Assembly: GCF_038049935.1 (NCBI RefSeq)
Contig: NZ_CP145886.1
Span: forward strand, 3,604,501 to 3,668,500
Length of the DNA: 64,000 nt
Direction: 5' to 3'
Source: Rossellomorea sp. y25
Lineage (GTDB): Bacteria; Bacillota; Bacilli; Bacillales; Bacillaceae_B
The position numbers were made by a program, and so were the translations under genes. Each line of letters opens with the position of its first letter. The first letter of the stretch is position 1. The notes under the pieces are model-generated. The model worked only from the letters and a program-made list of their open reading frames with translations. It searched no databases and had not been told where the DNA came from. Positions 17,391-27,000 of this stretch are shown here, piece after piece.

Positions 17391-18320
17391 ATGAAAGTTG
17401 TACAAAATATTGCTGAATTGATCGGGGACACTCCACTAGTCAAATTGAATCGCCTCAATCCTGCTGACGGGGCGGATGTGTATGTTAAATTAGAATTCTA
17501 TAATCCGAGTAAAAGTGTGAAGGACCGTGCTGCCTTTCAAATGATCGTTGAAGCAGAGAAGGAAGGCTTATTGAAGGCAGGATCGACCATTATAGAGCCG
17601 ACGAGTGGAAACACCGGCATCGGCCTTGCCATGAATGCAGCCGCAAGGGGATATCGCGCAATCCTGGTGATGCCCGATACGATGACTCAAGAGCGTATTA
17701 ATCTGTTAAAAGCATATGGAGCTGAAGTAGTCTTAACACCTGGAGATGACAAAATGCCGGGTGCTATTGAAAAAGCGAAAGAATTAACAGAGCAAATTCC
17801 AAACAGCTTCATGCCGATGCAGTTTGAAAACGATGCGAACCCAAATGCCCACAGGGAAACGACTGCTCTCGAGATTGTCGAAGCCATGAAAGAAATCGGC
17901 AAGCCCTTATCTGCATTTGTTGCGACTGCCGGAACGGGCGGCACGATTACAGGGACAGGTGAAGTGTTAAAAGAGCACTACCCGGATCTTGCCGTTCATG
18001 TGGTGGAGCCGGCAGGATCCCCGGTTCTTTCTGGAGGAAAGCCAGGGAAGCATAAATTAGTCGGGACGAGTCCCGGGTTTGTTCCAGATATTTTAAATAC
18101 GGAAGTGTATGATGAAATTCATAAAATCGAAGACGAGCAAGCCTACGATATCGCCCGTAGAATGGCAAGTGAAGAAGGAATTCTGGTAGGACCTTCATCA
18201 GGAGCCGCTTGTTATGCAGCCATTGAAGTGGCGAAGAAATTATCACCGGAAGATGTAGTCGTGTGCATTGCCTGCGATACAGGAGAAAGATATCTATCAA
18301 GCGACCTGTTCAGATTTTAA
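17391..18320 (+). CDS. ytkP: Cysteine synthase family protein (YtkP)
   Basis: The 309-residue PLP-dependent beta-replacing enzyme has the PLP lysine within NPSKSVKDRAA, the TSGNTGIGLA substrate loop, GTGGTITGTGE phosphate-binding glycines and the SSGAA serine near residue 266. It should make cysteine from O-acetylserine and sulfide, or act as the CysK paralogue seen in B. subtilis. The start at 17391 follows GAAAGGA; a TTG at 17385 is less likely. Confidence 0.93.
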   Translation: MKVVQNIAELIGDTPLVKLNRLNPADGADVYVKLEFYNPSKSVKDRAAFQMIVEAEKEGLLKAGSTIIEPTSGNTGIGLAMNAAARGYRAILVMPDTMTQERINLLKAYGAEVVLTPGDDKMPGAIEKAKELTEQIPNSFMPMQFENDANPNAHRETTALEIVEAMKEIGKPLSAFVATAGTGGTITGTGEVLKEHYPDLAVHVVEPAGSPVLSGGKPGKHKLVGTSPGFVPDILNTEVYDEIHKIEDEQAYDIARRMASEEGILVGPSSGAACYAAIEVAKKLSPEDVVVCIACDTGERYLSSDLFRF

Positions 18321-18365
18321 TATACAAAAGCGCTTCGACTTACTTCTCGATCCGGACGATAACCA

Positions 18366-18400
18366 AAAGAGGCTGCGCCCATAACGGCGCAGCCTCTTCC
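18366..18400. terminator. Bidirectional terminator
   Basis: AAGAGGCTGCGCC pairs with GGCGCAGCCTCTT around a short loop between the converging ytkP and pepV-dat operons. The minus-strand exit has TTTTGG. Confidence 0.9.
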
Positions 18401-18406
18401 TTATGT

Positions 18407-18685
18407 TCATTTAACCTTATGATACTGCGTAATGAAATGTTCAGGAGATGACTTAACAACAAACGTCCACACTCCTTCAATCGTGTGCAGATACAAAAAA
18501 GTATAGAAAGCTGACAATGGTTTGCTTGTCACATCCATCACGTCCTTGATGGTGAAGCTTTTCGTAGGAGTCTCGATTCGATCACTGTATAAATAAAGAT
18601 GCTCCTCTGTCTCTACGGTGAATTGCCGGTTGTCTTCTATTCTACGTTCGGTCTTCATAAATGGTTGTGAACAAATCAATCTCAT
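18407..18685 (-). CDS. Conserved hypothetical small protein downstream of dat
   Basis: The 92-residue protein has no signal peptide or clear membrane helix and no family I recognise. GGAGG lies 7-8 nt before the ATG. It starts 13 bp after the dat stop and ends just before a terminator, so it is the third gene of the pepV-dat operon. Predicted strands (RQFTVETEEHLYLYSDRIE; GVWTFVVKS) suggest a small beta-rich fold. Confidence 0.75.
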   Translation of the reverse strand: MRLICSQPFMKTERRIEDNRQFTVETEEHLYLYSDRIETPTKSFTIKDVMDVTSKPLSAFYTFLYLHTIEGVWTFVVKSSPEHFITQYHKVK

Positions 18686-18698
18686 TTAAAGCCTCCAA

Positions 18699-19553
18699 CT
18701 ATTTTACCGGGCTTTGTTCCCTTTTTCTTTCACTAAAGAGTGCCTGCAGCTTTTTCGTTACAGTACCGGGTTTCCCATTCCCGACCACCTGTTGATCGAT
18801 CTTAATGACGGGCATGACTTCTGAAGTCGTACTTGCGATGAATACTTCATCCGCTTCGAGAAGATCATGGACAAGAAACGTCTCTTCTTGAAAAGAGATA
18901 TTATTTCTTCTGCATAAATCTTCAATGACTCTTCTAGTAATACCATTGAGTATCAGGTTTGTAGCGGGATGTGTGTAGATGACTCCATCTTTCACCATGA
19001 ATGCATTAGAAGAGGAGCCTTCCGTCACAGTATCCCCTCGATGCAAAATGGCTTCGAAATGCCCCTCGGAAGCAGCTTCTTCTTTTGCCAGGAGGTTTCC
19101 GAGAAGATTCAAGCTCTTAATATCACATCTCAGCCACCTGATATCTTCGACCAGCTTAGCTGTTACACCTTGCTCCATCTGGTGAAGAGGAACAGGAAAA
19201 TCTTTGGTATAAGCAACGACGCTTCCCATTACATCTTTTGAAGGAAAATGGTGCTGACGGGAAGATACACCGCGGGTCACTTGCACATAAACAATCCCGT
19301 CTTTCACTTGATTGGAATCGATAAGCTCCAGAAGATGTGCCGTCAGTTCTTCTTCCGAATACGGAATGGACAGCTTCATCTTTTCAGCACTTTGATAAAG
19401 TCGCTCCATATGCTCCTTCATCGTGAACGTGTTTCCGCCGTATACGCGAATCACTTCATAGATTCCATCCCCGAATTGATAACCCCGATCCTCAATATCA
19501 ATCTTCGCATCGGCACGATCGATGACTTCCCCATTTACAAATACTGTGTTCAT
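18699..19553 (-). CDS. dat: Dat, D-amino-acid transaminase
   Basis: The 284-residue fold-type IV PLP aminotransferase begins with the D-aminotransferase pattern DRGYQFGDGIYEVIRVY. The PLP lysine lies in DIKSLNLLGNLLAKEEA near residue 146, and the phosphate-binding EGSSSNAFMV and TSEVMPVIKI segments follow. It interconverts D-alanine and D-glutamate for peptidoglycan or spore metabolism. AAGGGGAG precedes the ATG. It lies 21 bp downstream of pepV. Confidence 0.95.
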   Translation of the reverse strand: MNTVFVNGEVIDRADAKIDIEDRGYQFGDGIYEVIRVYGGNTFTMKEHMERLYQSAEKMKLSIPYSEEELTAHLLELIDSNQVKDGIVYVQVTRGVSSRQHHFPSKDVMGSVVAYTKDFPVPLHQMEQGVTAKLVEDIRWLRCDIKSLNLLGNLLAKEEAASEGHFEAILHRGDTVTEGSSSNAFMVKDGVIYTHPATNLILNGITRRVIEDLCRRNNISFQEETFLVHDLLEADEVFIASTTSEVMPVIKIDQQVVGNGKPGTVTKKLQALFSERKREQSPVK

Positions 19554-19574
19554 TCTGCTCTCCCCTTGTCTCTC

Positions 19575-20981
19575 TTAAGATTCACAGGCTAATTCATAGA
19601 TAGCCTGTGCGTAAATAGCCGTTGCTTTCAGGAGATCCTCTATATACATATATTCATCCTTCTGATGAGCAATATCTTCACGGCCCGGGAATAAAGCTCC
19701 AAATGCTACGCCTGCCTCTAAGCTTCTGGCGTAAGTCCCTCCACCGATGCTTAATAACTCGCCTCTCTCACCGGTTTGATCCTCATATACCTTTTTCAGC
19801 GTTTGAACGAGTTCATCGTCTTTCGACACATGATGAGGTTTACTATCTGAGAAGTTCTCAATTGAATAGCCTTCTATGTTCTCGATGATTGCCTTTCCTT
19901 TTTCCATCTCAAACGTAACCGGATAACGCATGTTTAATCCTAATCGTCCACCATCAGCATCTGAATAGCGCAGTTTCCCTACGTTGATCGTTAAATCTCC
20001 CGTAATATCGTCACGGTAGCTTACACCGAGTTGAATCCCTCTTGAATCTTTAAAGAAATGCTTGGTCGTGAACTCAAAGAATTCTTTTCCTTTAGAAGAT
20101 AGTGGCAGCTGTGATAAGAATGCGGCTAAGTAGAGACCCGCATTCTTCCCGTTGTCAGGCTCCATTCCATGTGAAGAAACACCTTCGACTTCAAAAACAA
20201 GCTCGCCGTTTTCGATGTAATAGTTACCTTTGATGTTTTCTTCCTTTGTGAAAATTTCAAAGTTTTGAACCCATTTTGTATGGTCCTCGTCCACTAGAAG
20301 GACTGCCTTTGCATAGTCAGGAACCATGTTGTAGCGGCGGCCGGACTCGAAGGACAGGACTTTGATGCCTGATTGGGACGCATCCGCTGGTTCTGTTTGA
20401 ACTAAATCATAGTCGGCAATCCCTTTTTCTGCATGAATGATCGGGAAATCGGCATCAGGAGCAAATCCCATTGTAGGCATTTCTTCTTTTTTGAAATAGT
20501 GCTCTACACATCTCCAGTCACTTTCCTCATCTGTCCCAATGATCATGCGGATTCGCTTATTAAAGGTGGGATCAAGATCTTTTACGATTTTCATGGCATA
20601 GTAAGCAGCCATTGTAGGACCTTTGTCGTCGATCGCTCCACGGGCGAAAATCTTACCGTCTTTTATCTCACCGCCATAAGGATCGACACTCCATCCATCC
20701 CCTTCCGGCACAACATCCACATGACAAAGGATGCCGAGAAGGTCATTTCCTTCCCCAAATTCTAAATGCCCTGCAAGATGATCCACATTCTTAGGGGTGA
20801 AACCGTCTTTCTCACCAAGGGTTAACAGATAGTCCAGCGCTTCTTTCACGCCTTTTCCCAGCGGTGCTTCCTCTGTCGCATTCTCTTCATCCAACACACT
20901 TTTAATTTGCAGGAAATGTTGCAGATCCTTAAGCAAATCGTCCTTCCGCTTCTCCACTTCATTTGTCCAATTGATACTCAT
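19575..20981 (-). CDS. pepV: PepV (YtjP), M20 family dipeptidase
   Basis: The 468-residue M20 zinc peptidase shows LGILCHVDVVPEGDGW (first metal histidine), GAIDDKGPTMA (bridging aspartate), IGTDEESDWRC (catalytic glutamate), VSSHGMEPDNGKNA and the final SIGGGTYARS. It should cleave beta-Ala-Xaa and other dipeptides in the cytosol. It is the first gene of the pepV-dat operon. AGGTGG precedes the ATG. Confidence 0.95.
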   Translation of the reverse strand: MSINWTNEVEKRKDDLLKDLQHFLQIKSVLDEENATEEAPLGKGVKEALDYLLTLGEKDGFTPKNVDHLAGHLEFGEGNDLLGILCHVDVVPEGDGWSVDPYGGEIKDGKIFARGAIDDKGPTMAAYYAMKIVKDLDPTFNKRIRMIIGTDEESDWRCVEHYFKKEEMPTMGFAPDADFPIIHAEKGIADYDLVQTEPADASQSGIKVLSFESGRRYNMVPDYAKAVLLVDEDHTKWVQNFEIFTKEENIKGNYYIENGELVFEVEGVSSHGMEPDNGKNAGLYLAAFLSQLPLSSKGKEFFEFTTKHFFKDSRGIQLGVSYRDDITGDLTINVGKLRYSDADGGRLGLNMRYPVTFEMEKGKAIIENIEGYSIENFSDSKPHHVSKDDELVQTLKKVYEDQTGERGELLSIGGGTYARSLEAGVAFGALFPGREDIAHQKDEYMYIEDLLKATAIYAQAIYELACES

Positions 20982-21084
20982 TCGTTTCCACCTGCTCTAT
21001 ATGTATTTACTTCTCCTATCATTTTATACTGTTTCATGGGGAAATCCAAACAGAGAGAATTTTGCTGAATCACCCCTGGAAGTG

Positions 21085-21215
21085 CAGGGCTCTGTCAATC
21101 AATGTGTGCTGGATGGTGAGGGGAACCGCTTCGCTTGCAGCTAGCGTTCGGCCGGGGAATCTTGTGCCTCCAGCGGAAAGGAACGGTCCACGTTTTGTTC
21201 CTACACTCATCCTCT
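21085..21215. repeat. Degenerate relative of the MITE-like element at 3.6 kb
   Basis: GGGCTCTGTCAATCAAT, GGATGGTGAGGGGAAC and CAGCTAGCGTTCGGCCG occur in the same order as in the reverse complement of 3665-3741, with few differences. The far end lacks the matching inverted repeat, so this copy is truncated. The rest of the gap 20982-21544 is AT-rich leader DNA of ytzE with no gene. Confidence 0.55.
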
Positions 21216-21544
21216 AGCGCAAATCGACAACTTCCTTTCTTCTGTGAGATAGAAATAATCTATACAAAAAGAGCTTTATAAGATAAAAAATACATATATT
21301 TAGCATTTTATTCATATTCTAGGAATACAACCATGAGTTACTACGTAAATTGTTTGTAAATTTGGACAATATTCTAGAAATTTTGTCGGATTAGGGTTAC
21401 AATGTAATTGTCTGACATCTTATGAGTAAACTTTATATGTAGAAAAGGGGTTGTCTAAAGCGCATAGTACATATGGTAGCACGTGAGGTGCACAAATGAC
21501 GCATGTAGTCTTTGCCTTTGGAAAAATGATGAGGGAGTGGTTCT

Positions 21545-21766
21545 TTGAAACCTTCAACCAATCGTATGCTAACTAGAATCAAAGCTGTATACATGTACAT
21601 TAAACAGAAAGGTACTGTAACAACTCAAGATCTTGTAGACGAATTTGGCATTACTCCTCGCACCATACAAAGAGATCTCAACGTGTTAGCTTACAATGAC
21701 TTGGTGCAAAGCCCAAGTCGCGGTCAATGGACAACTACGGAGAAGAAAGTGAAGATGACTTCTTAA
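21545..21766 (+). CDS. ytzE: YtzE, short DeoR-type helix-turn-helix protein
   Basis: The 73-residue protein consists almost only of a DeoR-family winged HTH: RIKAVYMYIKQKGTVTTQDLVDEFGITPRTIQRDLNVLAYNDLV. The sugar-binding effector domain is absent, as in B. subtilis YtzE. It should bind DNA; targets are unknown. The start is TTG with GAGGGAG about 8 nt upstream. The stop codon is immediately followed by the 126-bp repeat array. Confidence 0.88.
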   Translation: MKPSTNRMLTRIKAVYMYIKQKGTVTTQDLVDEFGITPRTIQRDLNVLAYNDLVQSPSRGQWTTTEKKVKMTS

Positions 21767-21767
21767 T

Positions 21768-22583
21768 AGAAATGCGGAGGCGGCTCGCTCAGAGGCGACA
21801 AGCATAAGATGAACCTGCCGGAAAGGCGCTTTTTGCCTTTTTGGCAGGTTTAGCTTATGACCTCGAGCCTCTAGCCGCCGGAGCTGGACACATAGAAATG
21901 CGGAGGCGGCTCGTTCAGGCCCGACAAGCATAAGTCGAGAACACCGGAAAGGCGCCCTTTGCCTTTTTGGTGTTCTTGACTTATGACCTCGAGGGACTAG
22001 CCGCCGGAGCTGGACACATAGAAATGCGGAGGCGGCTCGTTCAGGCCCGACAAGCATAAGTTGAGAACACCGGAAAGGCGCCCTTTGCCTTTTTGGTGTT
22101 CTTGACTTATGACCTCGAGGGACTAGCCGCCGGAGTTGGACACATAGAAATGCGGAGGCGGCTCGTTCAGGCCCGACAAGCATAAGTCGAGAACACCGGA
22201 AAGGCGCCCTTTGCCTTTTTGGTGTTCTTGACTTATGACCTCGAGGGACTAGCCGCCGGAGTTGGACACATAGAAATGCGGAGGCGGCTCGTTCAGGCCC
22301 GACAAGCATAAGTCGAGAACACCGGAAAGGCGCCCTTTGCCTTTTTGGTGTTCTTGACTTATGACCTCGAGGGACTAGCCGCCGGAGTTGGACACATAGA
22401 AATGCGGAGGCGGCTCGTTCAGGCCCGACAAGCATAAGTCGAGAACACCGGAAAGGCGCCCTTTGCCTTTTTGGTGTTCTTGACTTATGACCTCGAGGGA
22501 CTAGCCGCCGGAGCTGGACACATAGAAAAGCGGAAGGGCTTCGCCCAGAGGCGACAAGCATAAGACGAGAATAGCGGACTAAA
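21768..22583. repeat. Tandem array of a 126-bp palindromic repeat, six full units plus a fragment
   Basis: Unit starts (AGAAATGCGG) fall at 21768, 21894, 22020, 22146, 22272 and 22398, exactly 126 bp apart. A diverged 60-bp fragment starts at 22524. Each unit is one large imperfect palindrome: outer GGCGGCT/AGCCGCC, inner CATAAGTC-AGAACACC pairing with GGTGTTCT-GACTTATG, and a GC-rich tip with AAAGGCG. Units 2-6 are nearly identical; unit 1 differs mainly in the paired arms. Because 126 is divisible by 3, long artefactual frames cross the array. A solo relative lies at 41451-41572. Confidence 0.9.
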
Positions 22584-22600
22584 ATGACTTTTTAAACAAA

Positions 22601-22640
22601 GAAACGGGGCAGCACCTTTACCGAATGGTGCTGCCCCGTT
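22601..22640 (-). terminator. Terminator of the pseudouridine synthase gene
   Basis: AAACGGGGCAGCACC pairs with GGTGCTGCCCCGTTT around a short loop, directly past the stop codon on the minus strand. Confidence 0.93.
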
Positions 22641-22642
22641 TT

Positions 22643-23362
22643 TTATTCCGGCTTATATTCCTTAAGAAGGGTTACTTCCTCTTCTGTCAGCTCACGGTAC
22701 TCCCCAAGCTCCAGGTCTTGATCAAGCTCGAGTGGTCCCATCGTTAAACGCTTCAGATAGATCACGCGCTTGCCGACACTTTCAAACATCCTCTTCACCT
22801 GATGGAATTTCCCTTCTGTAATCGTCAATTCAATATCTGAAGTTAAACCCGATTTTAAGATCGTTAAATCCCCCGGCTTCGTTTTATAGCCATCATCCAA
22901 TGTGACTCCACTTTTAAAGGCTTCCACGTCCTTTTCTGTCACTTCCCCGTCAATCACGGCAAAATACGTTTTCGGTACATGACGCTTCGGAGAAAGGAGC
23001 TGGTGAGATAATTGACCGTCATTCGTAATGAGAAGGAATCCTTCTGTATCCTTATCGAGTCTTCCAACAGGAAATGGATTGAATATCTGATCTTCCAATT
23101 GAAGTAAATCAATGACGGTTTCATCCTGTCCATCTTCAGTTGCTGAGATGACTCCAGGTGGCTTATTCATGAGAAGGTAGATGTATTCACGATACTCAAC
23201 CTGTTCTCCATACAACATCACCGTATCCTTCTCCGTATTGATATGTACCTTTCCATCCTTAATGACCTCTCCATTGACCTGAAGTCCGCCATCCTTTAAT
23301 AATTTCTTTACTTCTTTCCGGCTGCCGTAACCCATATTGGCAAGCATTTTATCTATTCTCAA
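22643..23362 (-). CDS. ytzG: RsuA-family 16S rRNA pseudouridine synthase (YtzG-like)
   Basis: The 239-residue protein has an N-terminal S4 RNA-binding domain (RIDKMLANMGYGSRKEVKKLL). The RsuA/RluB catalytic domain follows, with GRLDKDTEGFLLITNDG, where the aspartate is catalytic, and KFHQVKRMFESVG near the C-terminus. It should convert a uridine in small-subunit rRNA to pseudouridine. I choose the TTG at 23362 because GGAG lies 10 nt upstream; the GTG at 23371 directly abuts that site. Confidence 0.93.
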   Translation of the reverse strand: MRIDKMLANMGYGSRKEVKKLLKDGGLQVNGEVIKDGKVHINTEKDTVMLYGEQVEYREYIYLLMNKPPGVISATEDGQDETVIDLLQLEDQIFNPFPVGRLDKDTEGFLLITNDGQLSHQLLSPKRHVPKTYFAVIDGEVTEKDVEAFKSGVTLDDGYKTKPGDLTILKSGLTSDIELTITEGKFHQVKRMFESVGKRVIYLKRLTMGPLELDQDLELGEYRELTEEEVTLLKEYKPE

Positions 23363-23515
23363 ATTAATCACGCTCCGTTTTTGTTGAGTTCGTCTTCAAT
23401 GTTGATTTTATTAATGATTTGACCAGTCCATGGGCACCTACCCATTCATGTTTCTATTCTTAACATAGGCTACTAAAGGTAAGCAAATATGAAAAAAATA
23501 ATTGAGGTGAAGCAT

Positions 23516-23743
23516 ATGTATCCATATCGACAACAGGGTTCAGGCGGATTATTAATTCCTATTCCACTCCCTGGAGGTGGCGGTCAAGGATATCCAGGTT
23601 TTCCTGGTCAAGGTTATGGTGGCGGCGTCAACGCCCGGTTAGACCGACTGGAGAGACAATATGAGCGTCTGGACCGTAGAGTCGACCGCTTAGAAAGAAA
23701 AGTAGAGCGACTTGAAAGACAGCTTGGATATTACAATAATTAG
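23516..23743 (+). CDS. Gly/Pro-rich plus coiled-coil small protein
   Basis: The 75-residue protein has two parts. Residues 1-37 are Gly/Pro/Tyr-rich (LPGGGGQGYPGFPGQGYGGG). Residues 38-71 form a regular Arg/Leu/Glu heptad coiled coil (RLDRLERQYERLDRR and onward). The start at 23516 has GAGGTG 6 nt upstream. A CATAGGCTA sequence at 23464-23472 resembles a sigma-K -10 box but has no convincing -35, so spore-coat expression is only a suggestion. No family is recognised. Confidence 0.72.
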   Translation: MYPYRQQGSGGLLIPIPLPGGGGQGYPGFPGQGYGGGVNARLDRLERQYERLDRRVDRLERKVERLERQLGYYNN

Positions 23744-23873
23744 CGTTCGCATTTCACATTATTGATTAACGGTGCATAAATCATGAAAACGACGCGTAAA
23801 TCTCGAAAAAGACTCTTTAAAAACGAGGGCAAATCAACCCTCCCTCTCCATTTCTAACCTGCTAAGCTCAATA

Positions 23874-23909
23874 AAAAAAGGGATGATCGGCATGTATCAT
23901 CCCTTTTCC
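23874..23909 (-). terminator. Terminator of murJ
   Basis: AAGGGATGAT pairs with ATCATCCCTT, followed on the minus strand by TTTTTTT. Confidence 0.88.
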
Positions 23910-23911
23910 CT

Positions 23912-25531
23912 TTACCCTATGCGAAGTTTGCTGCGAATTCTCGCCACTTTATCTCCGAATAATCGATCTGCCAATTTACTTCTTAAGCTTAAGTAGAAGT
24001 ATACGAGTGCTCCCACTCCGCCACAGACAGCAACGAGAATAATCGATTGGAATCCGGATTCCGGATTAAGGAATTGGACCAGTACACCGTATAGCACCAA
24101 TACCACCACTGCCATTATGGCATTCAGTGCTCCAATGAACATTGTTCTTCTCAAAATCAGTCGGAATTGATATCTTGCATATTTCTTGATGATATATAAA
24201 TTGATTAAAATCGCTACCGCATACCCTATCACAGTGGCAATGACTGCACCTTGAGTTTCAAATAAGCGAATCAATGGTATGTTCAGGACAAGCTTGAGAA
24301 GCAAGCCGACCAGCAAGCTGAAAATCGTAAATTTCTGCTCATCGATTCCTTGAAGAATGGCTGCCGTAACAGCAAATAAAGCAAAGAGAATCGCAACAGG
24401 TGCATAGGATCTCAAAATAGAAGTTCCTAACGCATCGCTATGATAGAACATCGTATACGTCGGTTCAGCTAAAAGTGCAATTCCCAAAGCAGCAGGCACT
24501 GTTAAAAACAATAGAATTTGAAAGGTTTGGTCAATATTTCTACGCATCGTTTTCCGGTCGCCGCTTGTATAAGAGGTCGTAATTAACGGGATCAGCGTCA
24601 TAGAAAAGGCGGTTGCCAATGACACCGGGATGATAACCAGCTTATGAGTATAGAAGTTTAATACGGCGAAGGCATGGTCGGAGATTTTTGCGTTCCCTAT
24701 ATCCGCCATCGCTGTATTAAATGTAATCTGATCAACCAGTTGAAACAATGGATTGGCGAGCCCCACAAAAATAAACGGAATCGAATAGGCGATGATTTCT
24801 TTGTACATCGATCGTAATGAAATCTCTTCTTGACCGCGATCTTCCTCTAATAGCTCATCTAAATGAGGCTTTCGTTTAAACCAATACCAAATCAATGCCC
24901 CGAGACTTGCCAGCCCCCCGACAAATGCAGCAAATGTGGCTACGGCGATGGCGGTCGTCACTGATCCATTCAGAATGTTCAATACAACATATATCCCGCC
25001 GAGTAAGAACACGATACGGACAATCTGTTCTATCACCTGGGAAACCGCCGTCGGGCCCATGGATTGGTGCCCCTGGAAGAATCCCCGAATCAAGCTCATA
25101 AACGGAATGATGATCAGTGCAAAGCTTACTGCGCGTATGACCGTTGTCACCTGTGCAACGGAAATAACCTGCTCATCACTTTTAATCGTCATTTCAGCAA
25201 AAACCGGTGCAAATGCATACATAATGAGGAATGATACAATCCCCGTCAGCGTCATCAACACCAGGCCTGATTTAAATAACCTTCGCCCTACGGCATATTC
25301 CCCTATGGCATTATATTTTGAAACGAATTTTGATACGGCCAGCGGCACGCCTGCAGTCGCTACAGTCAGAAAGATGGTATACGGTACATACCCATATTGA
25401 TAAAGGGATGCCCCCTCTTCATGACCTTTTAACAAATCATCAAACGGTATAACATAAAAAAGACCTAAAAACTTCGAAATAAAGGTCCCTAACGTTAAGA
25501 TAAACGTTCCTCTTATTAATTTAGATGACAT
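23912..25531 (-). CDS. murJ: MurJ (YtgP), lipid II flippase of the MOP superfamily
   Basis: The 539-residue polytopic protein has about 14 membrane helices and the MATE/MurJ-like segments LGTFISKFLGLFYVIPF, PFMSLIRGFFQGHQSMGPTAVSQVIEQ and YFLSLRSKL. B. subtilis YtgP is the MurJ-type flippase that moves lipid-linked peptidoglycan precursor across the membrane, partly redundant with Amj. A GAGGG site precedes the ATG. The gene is divergent from ytfP across a 162-bp region holding the palindrome CAGTAG-TTTA-CTACTG at 25605-25620. Confidence 0.93.
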   Translation of the reverse strand: MSSKLIRGTFILTLGTFISKFLGLFYVIPFDDLLKGHEEGASLYQYGYVPYTIFLTVATAGVPLAVSKFVSKYNAIGEYAVGRRLFKSGLVLMTLTGIVSFLIMYAFAPVFAEMTIKSDEQVISVAQVTTVIRAVSFALIIIPFMSLIRGFFQGHQSMGPTAVSQVIEQIVRIVFLLGGIYVVLNILNGSVTTAIAVATFAAFVGGLASLGALIWYWFKRKPHLDELLEEDRGQEEISLRSMYKEIIAYSIPFIFVGLANPLFQLVDQITFNTAMADIGNAKISDHAFAVLNFYTHKLVIIPVSLATAFSMTLIPLITTSYTSGDRKTMRRNIDQTFQILLFLTVPAALGIALLAEPTYTMFYHSDALGTSILRSYAPVAILFALFAVTAAILQGIDEQKFTIFSLLVGLLLKLVLNIPLIRLFETQGAVIATVIGYAVAILINLYIIKKYARYQFRLILRRTMFIGALNAIMAVVVLVLYGVLVQFLNPESGFQSIILVAVCGGVGALVYFYLSLRSKLADRLFGDKVARIRSKLRIG

Positions 25532-25604
25532 AGTATCCCTCTCTATATATCTTGTTGCTCGTTAAACAAACAAAATAAAATACATCTTGAAATTTACACA
25601 CTAT

Positions 25605-25620
25605 CAGTAGTTTACTACTG
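25605..25620. promoter_or_regulatory. Palindrome in the murJ-ytfP divergent region
   Basis: CAGTAG and CTACTG flank TTTA. Position midway between two divergent starts suggests an operator; no regulator is known. Confidence 0.3.
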
Positions 25621-25693
25621 TACGAATCGAATGACAATTTTTTTCGAATGTTGTATTTAAAACCCATCCCATTTAAAATAAGGAGAAACTCTT

Positions 25694-26995
25694 TTGAGCG
25701 ACGAACAAGCAAAACTAAAAGTTGGTGGAAAAATGGTAAAGAAATACGATGTCATAGTGATAGGTGGAGGACCGTCCGGTTTAATGGCCAGTATCGCTGC
25801 CGGTGAGAACGGAGCGAAAGTCCTTCTTGTTGATAAAGGAACGAAACTTGGAAGAAAGCTCGCGATTTCAGGTGGTGGTCGCTGCAACGTGACCAATCGA
25901 CTTCCGATAGAAGAAATCATTAAGCATATTCCTGGAAATGGACGTTTTTTATACAGTGCATTTTCTGAGTTCAATAATGAAGATATCATCTCTTTCTTCG
26001 AAAAACTCGGGATTAAATTAAAAGAGGAAGATCACGGCAGGATGTTCCCGGTATCAAACAGGGCCCTGGACGTTGTGGAAGCCTTATTGACCCGCATGAA
26101 GGAATTAAAGGTGGATACCCGAACCAGCACAAGTGTGGAGGAAGTTTTATACGAAAACGGGGAAACGGTCGGCATCCTCTTGAAAGACGGGGAAACGCTT
26201 GCCGCAAATGCTGTCGTCATAGCGGTTGGAGGTAAGTCCGTCCCTCATACAGGATCAACTGGTGATGGGTATCCGTGGGCAACAAAAGCCGGGCATACGA
26301 TTACCGACTTGTTCCCGACGGAGGTTCCCCTAACGTCGGATGAACCGTTTATTAAGAAGAAAGAGCTGCAAGGACTTTCATTGCGAAGTGTTGATTTGAG
26401 CGTATTGAATCCTAAGGGAAAGAAAATCATCACGCATAAAATGGATATGATTTTTACCCATTTAGGAATTTCCGGACCGGCTGTTCTTCGTTGCAGTCAA
26501 TATGTGGTAAAGGCCATGAAAAAATGGAACCTGACCCATGTTTCTATGCAAATCGATTCCATGCCTGATCAAAATGAAGAGCAGCTCTTTCAATCCCTTC
26601 ATAAGCAGGTAAAGGAAGAAGGAAAAAAAGCCGCAAAAAATATATTCAAAGGACTGGTCCCTGAGAGATATCTGTTATTCTTACTGGATCGCGCAGAGAT
26701 TGATCACGACGAAAAAGGAGACCACATCTCCTCAGAAAAAATCCGTCATTTTACAAAGCTTCTAAAACAATTCACCTTCAATGTGAACGGAACATTATCC
26801 ATTGATAAAGCCTTTGTAACGGGCGGAGGGGTTTCCATCAAAGAAATCGAACCGAAAACGATGGCTTCGAAAAAGATGAACGGCCTCTTCTTCTGCGGTG
26901 AAGTACTCGACATCCACGGATATACAGGCGGCTATAATATTACTTCTGCCCTTGTTACTGGACGGCTTGCCGGATTGAATGCAGCGAAGGTATGA
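25694..26995 (+). CDS. ytfP: YtfP, BaiN/HI0933-family flavoprotein
   Basis: The roughly 420-433-residue FAD-dependent oxidoreductase has a Rossmann [20 protein letters not shown] dinucleotide fingerprint, [18 protein letters not shown], and a C-terminal [13 protein letters not shown] plus [16 protein letters not shown]. The substrate is unknown. Two starts compete: TTG at 25694 has AAGGAG 8 nt upstream, while the conserved N-terminus begins at the ATG at 25733 with GGTGG. I list the longer form. Confidence 0.92.
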   Translation: MSDEQAKLKVGGKMVKKYDVIVIGGGPSGLMASIAAGENGAKVLLVDKGTKLGRKLAISGGGRCNVTNRLPIEEIIKHIPGNGRFLYSAFSEFNNEDIISFFEKLGIKLKEEDHGRMFPVSNRALDVVEALLTRMKELKVDTRTSTSVEEVLYENGETVGILLKDGETLAANAVVIAVGGKSVPHTGSTGDGYPWATKAGHTITDLFPTEVPLTSDEPFIKKKELQGLSLRSVDLSVLNPKGKKIITHKMDMIFTHLGISGPAVLRCSQYVVKAMKKWNLTHVSMQIDSMPDQNEEQLFQSLHKQVKEEGKKAAKNIFKGLVPERYLLFLLDRAEIDHDEKGDHISSEKIRHFTKLLKQFTFNVNGTLSIDKAFVTGGGVSIKEIEPKTMASKKMNGLFFCGEVLDIHGYTGGYNITSALVTGRLAGLNAAKV

Positions 26996-27000
26996 TGGTA

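Noticed and set aside
21686..22561. Long minus-strand frame of 291 codons with 42-residue repeats
   Set aside because: It spans the 126-bp palindrome array, whose length is a multiple of three. Repeats preserve any open frame, arms covary as a hairpin, and there is no ribosome site.
21768..22583. CRISPR array
   Set aside because: Units are 126 bp, contiguous and without unique spacers; no cas genes are nearby.
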